From: Kribbella pratensis
Lineage (GTDB): Bacteria; Actinomycetota; Actinomycetes; Propionibacteriales; Kribbellaceae
Assembly (NCBI RefSeq): GCF_004366075.1
Contig: NZ_SODU01000001.1
Coordinates: 1,485,154 to 1,549,153, forward strand
Length of the DNA stretch: 64,000 nucleotides
Reading direction: 5' to 3'
In this document: positions 59,708 through 64,000 of the stretch, piece after piece
Layout: each line of letters begins with the position of its first letter
How positions within the stretch are numbered: the first letter of the stretch is position 1
Translations under genes and position numbers: made by a program
The notes under the pieces: generated by a model
Database searches by the model: none
What the model saw: the letters and a program-made list of their open reading frames with translations, nothing else
What the model was told of the DNA's origin: nothing

Positions 59708-60436
59708 ATGGTCACGGTAGGACTCCTTTACCCCGGACACAGCGCGGAAGACGACTACCCGGCACTCGAGGCACGGCTGGACGGCTCGGTGAAGCTTCCG
59801 GTCGTCATCACCTCGGTGGGCGAGGACGCGCATCGGGTGGACGCGCTCCTCGACCTCGGCCGGGCGGAACGGCTTGCCGAAGGGGCAGCGGAGCTCAAGC
59901 CGGCGCGGCCGGACTCGGTGATGTGGGCGTGTACCTCGGGCAGCTTCGTGTTCGGCAGGGAGGGCGCGAACATCCAGGCGGCCGGGGTGGCGCAGGCGCT
60001 CGGCGTACCGGCGTCCTCGACCTCGATCGCGTTCGTCGACGCATGCCACGCGCTCGGTGTGAAGCGGGTCGCGGTCGCCGCGTCGTACCCGGAGGATGTC
60101 GCACAGCACTTCGTCCGGTTCCTGACCGCGGGCGGCGTCGACGTGGTGTCGATGGGCAGCAACGGGATCATCACCGCCGCCGAGGTCGGGACGCTCGCAC
60201 CCGAGCAGGTGGTCGCGATGGTGAAGGCGGCCGACCACCCGGACGCCGAGGCGGTCCTGGTGCCGGACACCGCGATGCACACCCTGGAGATTGTCGACGA
60301 ACTGGAGACCGCAGTCGGCAAACCGGTGCTGACCGCGAACCAGGTGACGGTCTGGAAGGGGCTCGAGTTGGCCGGGGTTGTACCCTCCTTGCCAGATCTG
60401 GGGACGTTGTTCGCCACAAGGGGGAATCCGGAGTGA
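59708..60436 (+). CDS. second maleate isomerase/EutA-like protein, one catalytic Cys missing
   Basis: A 242-residue paralogue of the 53.4-kb protein. The first cysteine is kept (C75 in MWACTSGSFVFG), but the position of the second is Asp (D187 in VLVPDTAMHT). Typical maleate isomerase uses two cysteines, so the reaction probably differs. ATG at 59708 has AGGAGG four bases before; ATG at 59687 would add seven residues. It overlaps the GntR gene. Confidence 0.8.
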   Translation: MVTVGLLYPGHSAEDDYPALEARLDGSVKLPVVITSVGEDAHRVDALLDLGRAERLAEGAAELKPARPDSVMWACTSGSFVFGREGANIQAAGVAQALGVPASSTSIAFVDACHALGVKRVAVAASYPEDVAQHFVRFLTAGGVDVVSMGSNGIITAAEVGTLAPEQVVAMVKAADHPDAEAVLVPDTAMHTLEIVDELETAVGKPVLTANQVTVWKGLELAGVVPSLPDLGTLFATRGNPE

Positions 60437-61083
60437 CCAGTTACATCGAGCCGCTGGCTCAGGAGTCGACGCCGAGCATCATCGCCGACAAACTGCGCAA
60501 GGCCATCGGCCACGGGGAGTTCAAGCCCGGCGCGCAGATCGTCGAGGCCGACCTGGCCCGCAAGCTCGGGGTCAGCCGGGGTCCGTTGCGGGAGGGCATG
60601 CAGCGTCTGACCCAGGAAGGGCTGCTGGTCTCGATCCGCAACCGCGGCCTGTTCGTCATCGACATGACGCCCCAGGACATCCGCGACATGTACCTCGCTC
60701 GCGAGGCGATCGAGCGCGCCGCCGCCTTCAAGATCCTCCGCGACGGCGACTTCGAGACCGTCGGACTGGCGCTGCTCGCGATCGTCGACCAGATGGCGGC
60801 CGCCGACGGCGACCCGGCCGCGGTCGGCGAGCTCGACATCGCGTTCCACGAGCTGCTCGTGCGGCTGGCCGACAGCCCCCGGCTGTCGCGGATGCATCGG
60901 ACGTCCATGATCGAGACCCGGATGTGCATCCACGCACTGGAGGAGACGTACCTCGCCACCGACGCCCGCGCCATCGAGCACGAGAGGCTCGCGAACGCGA
61001 TCCGGACCGGCGACGTCGCGCGCACCGACGAACTCCTGAGCGCCCACATGGACGACGCCATCGAACGCCTCGTCAGCCGCTGA
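60433..61083 (+). CDS. GntR family transcriptional regulator, FCD subfamily
   Basis: A 216-residue regulator. The winged helix-turn-helix (ARKLGVSRGPLREGMQRLTQEGLL) is followed by an all-helical FCD ligand domain with the metal-binding histidines in IAFHELLV, IEHERL and AHMDDA. FCD members usually bind short palindromes and sense organic acids. GTG at 60433 overlaps the stop of the EutA-like gene. It sits in the middle of genes whose divergent promoters share GATTGTC(G/A)ACAATC, so it is the prime candidate for binding them. Confidence 0.9.
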   Translation: MTSYIEPLAQESTPSIIADKLRKAIGHGEFKPGAQIVEADLARKLGVSRGPLREGMQRLTQEGLLVSIRNRGLFVIDMTPQDIRDMYLAREAIERAAAFKILRDGDFETVGLALLAIVDQMAAADGDPAAVGELDIAFHELLVRLADSPRLSRMHRTSMIETRMCIHALEETYLATDARAIEHERLANAIRTGDVARTDELLSAHMDDAIERLVSR

Positions 61084-61103
61084 GCCCCGCCCTCGGGGCC
61101 CTG

Positions 61104-62576
61104 TCAGCTGACCGCGATGCCGATGTACTTCGTCTCGAGGAACTCGTCGATCCCGACCGCGCCGCCCTCACGGCCGAGCCCCGACTGTTTCACGCCCCCG
61201 AACGGCGCGGCGGGATTCGACACCACGCCCTGATTCAGCCCGACCATCCCGGTCTCGATCGACTCCGCGACCCGCAGCGCCCGGCGCAGGTCGTTGGTGA
61301 ACACGTACGCGACCAGCCCGTACTCGGTGTCGTTCGCCGCCCGCACGACCTCCTCCTCGGTGCTGAACGGCGTCAGCGGCGCGACCGGCCCGAAGATCTC
61401 CTGGTCGGCCATCGCCGCCTCCCGCGGTACGCCGGTGAGCACCGTCGGCGGATAGAAGTACCCGTTGCCGGCCTCCACCTCGCCCCCGGTGAGCACGGTC
61501 GCACCCCGTCCGACCGCGTCCGCCACCAGCGACCGCACCTTCTCCCGGCCCGCCTCGTCGATCAGCGGGCCCACGTTCACGCCCGGCTCAGTACCGCGCC
61601 CGACCGTCAGCGCACTCATCCGCTCCGCGAGCCGGCGCCCGAACTCGTCGATCACCGACTCGTGCACGAAGATCCGGTTGGCCGCCGTACAGGCCTCGCC
61701 CATGTTCCGCATCTTGGCCGCGATCGCGCCGGTCACCGCCTCGTCCAGGTCCGCGTCCTCGAAGACCACGAACGGCGCGTTGCCGCCGAGCTCGAGGGAC
61801 GTCCGCAGCACCTTCTCCGCGCACTGCTCGAGCAGGATCCGGCCGACCCGCGTGGACCCGGTGAACGACAGCTTCCGCGCCAGGCCGGACCGGATCAGCG
61901 GCTCCATCACGCCGCCCGCCTCCATCGCGGTGACGCAGTTGACGGCTCCCGCGGGTACGCCGGCCTCGGCCAGGATCCCCATCAACGCCAGCATCGACAG
62001 CGGCGTCTGGTGAGCGGGCTTGATGACGCTCGTGCAGCCGGCCGCGATCGCCGGGCCGAGCTTGCGGGTCCCCATCGCCATCGGGAAGTTCCATGGGGTG
62101 ATCAGCAGGCACGGCCCGACCGGCTGCTTGGTGATCAGGAAGCGGGCGTTGCCCGCCGGTGCGGTCTGGTACCCGCCGTCGATCCGGACCGCCTCGCCCG
62201 CGAAGTGCCGGAAGAACTCGGCTGCGTACGCGATCTCGCCGCGCGCCTCCGCCAGCGGCTTGCCCATCTCCAACGTCATCAGCAAGGCGAGATCGTCGAC
62301 GCGTTGCATCAAGAGCTCGTACGCCGTCATGAGCATGTCGGACCGTTCGCGTGGCGACGTACGGGCGAAGTCCGGCTGGGCGGCGACGGCCGCCTCGAGG
62401 GCGGTCCGGCCGTCCTCCGGTGAGGCGTCGGCGACCGCACACAGCACCTTGCCGGTCGACGGATCGACAACGTCGAACGTCGCGCCGCGGGTCGCGTCGG
62501 TCCACTTCCCGTCGATGAACAGCCGCTTCTCGACGGCCTCGACAACCCTCGACTCGTCCACCCTCGACTGGTCCAT
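61104..62576 (-). CDS. NAD(P)-dependent succinate-semialdehyde-type dehydrogenase
   Basis: A 490-residue aldehyde dehydrogenase of the GabD/DoeC class. The Glu lies in LELGGNAPFVVFEDA and the catalytic Cys in GEACTAANRIF; SFTGSTRVGR binds the cofactor. ATG at 62576 has GAAGGGG at proper spacing; GTG at 62582 is too close to it. It is divergent from a class III aminotransferase across operator C, the usual aminotransferase-dehydrogenase pairing that turns an omega-amino acid into a dicarboxylic acid. Confidence 0.9.
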   Translation of the reverse strand: MDQSRVDESRVVEAVEKRLFIDGKWTDATRGATFDVVDPSTGKVLCAVADASPEDGRTALEAAVAAQPDFARTSPRERSDMLMTAYELLMQRVDDLALLMTLEMGKPLAEARGEIAYAAEFFRHFAGEAVRIDGGYQTAPAGNARFLITKQPVGPCLLITPWNFPMAMGTRKLGPAIAAGCTSVIKPAHQTPLSMLALMGILAEAGVPAGAVNCVTAMEAGGVMEPLIRSGLARKLSFTGSTRVGRILLEQCAEKVLRTSLELGGNAPFVVFEDADLDEAVTGAIAAKMRNMGEACTAANRIFVHESVIDEFGRRLAERMSALTVGRGTEPGVNVGPLIDEAGREKVRSLVADAVGRGATVLTGGEVEAGNGYFYPPTVLTGVPREAAMADQEIFGPVAPLTPFSTEEEVVRAANDTEYGLVAYVFTNDLRRALRVAESIETGMVGLNQGVVSNPAAPFGGVKQSGLGREGGAVGIDEFLETKYIGIAVS

Positions 62577-62614
62577 CTGCACCCCTTCACCGGCCTCGAC
62601 AGCTGAGATAGGCT

Positions 62615-62628
62615 GATTGTCGACAATC
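62615..62628. promoter_or_regulatory. operator site C (candidate GntR site)
   Basis: GATTGTCGACAATC is a perfect 14-bp palindrome between the divergent dehydrogenase and class III aminotransferase genes. It is followed by TACCATCCGACGA, close to the flank of site B. Confidence 0.65.
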
Positions 62629-62656
62629 TACCATCCGACGACTAGAGGGGAAGTCC

Positions 62657-63910
62657 GTGGCCGAGCTCTCGCAGGTCCTCAAGCAGGCGACCGGGGTGGT
62701 CGCCGCCCGCGGTGAGGGCGTCCAACTGTTCGACGAGGACGACCGCAGGTACCTGGACTTCACCGCCGGCATCGGCGTCACCTCGACGGGGCACTGCCAT
62801 CCGCGAGTGGTCGCGGCCGCCCAGGAGCAGGTCGGCCGGATCATCCACGCGCAGTACACGACCGTGATGCACCGGCCGTTGCTCACGCTGGTAGACCGGC
62901 TCGGCGAGGTCCTCCCCCGGCACCTCGACCGGATGTTCTTCGCGAACTCCGGCAGCGAGGCGATCGAGGCGGCCCTACGGCTCACCCGCCAGGCGACCGG
63001 CCGGCCGAACGTGATCGTGTTCCACGGCGGCTTCCACGGCCGGACCGTGGCGGCGGCCACGATGACCACGTCCGGGACCAAGTTCCGCTCCGGCTTCAGC
63101 CCGTTGATGGCCGGCGTCCACGTGTCGCCGTTCCCGGACCCCGGTCACTTCGGCTGGCCTGTCGAGCAGGCGACCGACTTCGCGCTCAGCCAGTTGGACT
63201 ATGTCCTGCAGACGTTGAGCACGCCGGCCGACACCGCGGCGTTCTTCGTGGAGCCGGTGCTCGGCGAGGGTGGCTACGTACCGGCGAACGAGCGGTTCTT
63301 CGCGGGCCTTCGCGAACGTGCCGACGCGCACGGGATCCTGCTCGTGGTGGACGAGGTACAGACCGGGTTCGGGCGGACCGGGAAGTTCTGGGGTGGTGAC
63401 CACTTCGGTTCGCATCCGGACGTTCTGGTCACGGCGAAGGGGCTCGCATCCGGGTTCCCGTTGTCGGGGATCGCTGCGTCCTCGGAGCTGATGGAGAAGG
63501 CGTGGCCCGGTTCGCAGGGCGGCACGTACGGCGCGAACGCGGTCGCGTGTGCGGCGGCGTTGGCGACCTTGGACGTCATCAAGGACGAGGGTCTCGTGCA
63601 GAACTCCGCGGACCGTGGCGCTCAGCTGAAGCAGGCGCTGCAACTGGTCGCGGACAAGCACGATCAGATCACCGACGTCCGCGGCCTCGGTCTGATGATC
63701 GGTAACGAGTTCCGCGACGCGGACGGGAAACCGGACCCGGTGACGGCCGCCGCGGTCCAGCAGGAGGCGGCGCGCCGAGGCTTGCTGCTCCTCACGTGCG
63801 GCGCCTGGGGTCAGGTCGTGCGCTTCATTCCCGCGCTGGTCGTGTCCCCCGACGAGATCGACGAGGCCGCAAGCCTCTGGTCCGACGCAGTCACCGCAGT
63901 AGTCGGCTGA
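62657..63910 (+). CDS. class III aminotransferase (GabT/DoeD-like)
   Basis: A 417-residue PLP enzyme with FFANSGSEAIEAALRLTR, FHGGFHGRT, VVDEVQTGFGRTG (Asp for the PLP nitrogen) and the PLP lysine in VTAKGLASGFPLSG. Members remove the omega-amino group of 4-aminobutyrate, diaminobutyrate or similar acids. GTG at 62657 follows AGAGGGGAAG. It would supply the aldehyde for the divergent dehydrogenase. Confidence 0.9.
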   Translation: MAELSQVLKQATGVVAARGEGVQLFDEDDRRYLDFTAGIGVTSTGHCHPRVVAAAQEQVGRIIHAQYTTVMHRPLLTLVDRLGEVLPRHLDRMFFANSGSEAIEAALRLTRQATGRPNVIVFHGGFHGRTVAAATMTTSGTKFRSGFSPLMAGVHVSPFPDPGHFGWPVEQATDFALSQLDYVLQTLSTPADTAAFFVEPVLGEGGYVPANERFFAGLRERADAHGILLVVDEVQTGFGRTGKFWGGDHFGSHPDVLVTAKGLASGFPLSGIAASSELMEKAWPGSQGGTYGANAVACAAALATLDVIKDEGLVQNSADRGAQLKQALQLVADKHDQITDVRGLGLMIGNEFRDADGKPDPVTAAAVQQEAARRGLLLLTCGAWGQVVRFIPALVVSPDEIDEAASLWSDAVTAVVG

Positions 63911-64000
63911 CTCACGGGCTGAGTCACCGGTCGGGTCGTCGGCCGGTCGGTCGGTCGTCGGTCGGTCGTCGGTCGGTCGGTCGTCGGTCGAGTCGCCGGT
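63908..64000. repeat. hairpin at the aminotransferase end, then GGTCG/GGTCGTC simple repeats
   Basis: TGACTCA (63908-63914) pairs with TGAGTCA (63920-63926) over a 5-nt loop at the stop codon. From about 63929 to the window end the sequence is a run of GGTCG and GGTCGTC units. The array is cut by the window edge, so its length and purpose are unknown. Confidence 0.7.

Noticed and set aside
59663..60280. N-terminal extension of the FAD/Fe-S protein by about 200 residues
   Set aside because: The extra sequence is the mirror of the EutA-like gene, and family members start close to the FAD domain, in line with ATG at 59662.
63929..64000. CRISPR-like array at the window end
   Set aside because: Units are 5-8 bases with no unique spacers; it is a simple-sequence repeat.

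Overview
The window is high-GC actinobacterial DNA. It carries a ctaE-qcrCAB respiratory operon with an actinobacterial di-haem QcrC, a separate ctaC-ctaD-ctaF operon, stand-alone trpD, DUF2510 and NYN-domain proteins, many GTG starts, ATGA/GTGA stop-start overlaps and apparently leaderless promoters. Gene order and content resemble Nocardioidaceae such as Kribbella, but no rRNA or marker was available to fix the genus. I recognised no tRNA, rRNA, CRISPR array or insertion sequence.

Bases 1-13,000 hold cell-envelope and housekeeping genes: the first codons of a probable glycosyltransferase, an M48 protease, a membrane-anchored HExxH protein, an NlpC/P60 hydrolase, a small conserved protein, a NYN-domain protein, a DEDD exonuclease/GIY-YIG fusion, a stand-alone AsnC-type ligand domain, and two large repeat-rich single-pass membrane proteins whose C-terminal domains look related. 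Bases 13,000-28,900 hold trpD, a degenerate response regulator, ctaG and the two respiratory operons (aa3 oxidase and bc1). Between the respiratory operons lie a MarR/hydrolase pair, a broken HNH-endonuclease gene and an L,D-transpeptidase. A cysteine desulfurase-TusA-Sir2 group follows ctaC and is separated from it by a 164-bp nested inverted repeat.

Bases 28,900-39,200 hold a two-module secreted amylase-pullulanase, an ECF41-type sigma factor divergent from a DoxX-like gene with overlapping ECF41 promoters, a diacylglycerol-kinase-like protein, a serine hydrolase and an epimerase. At 39,280 a guanidine-I (ykkC) riboswitch precedes permease, two DUF1989 carboxyguanidine-deiminase subunits, a carboxylase and allophanate hydrolase. 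The carboxylase has only the two AHS domains; the biotin carboxylase and biotinyl domains are absent.

From 45,900 to 63,900 there is a dense catabolic region: M20 hydrolase, amidohydrolase, two amidases, MerR and GntR regulators, a DUF3830 protein, a hydroxyacid dehydrogenase, two maleate-isomerase/EutA-like proteins, an ectoine-hydrolase/creatinase-like M24 protein, two aminotransferases, a large FAD/Fe-S oxidoreductase and a succinate-semialdehyde-type dehydrogenase. All three divergent promoter regions from 53.3 to 62.7 kb carry the same palindrome, GATTGTC(G/A)ACAATC or a near copy, which suggests one GntR-controlled regulon. The gene set resembles ectoine utilisation without DoeB, EutB or EutC, so it may be a variant or undescribed pathway for a cyclic amide or amidine. 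No stretch longer than 300 bases lacks a gene; the longest, 39,183-39,468, holds the riboswitch.
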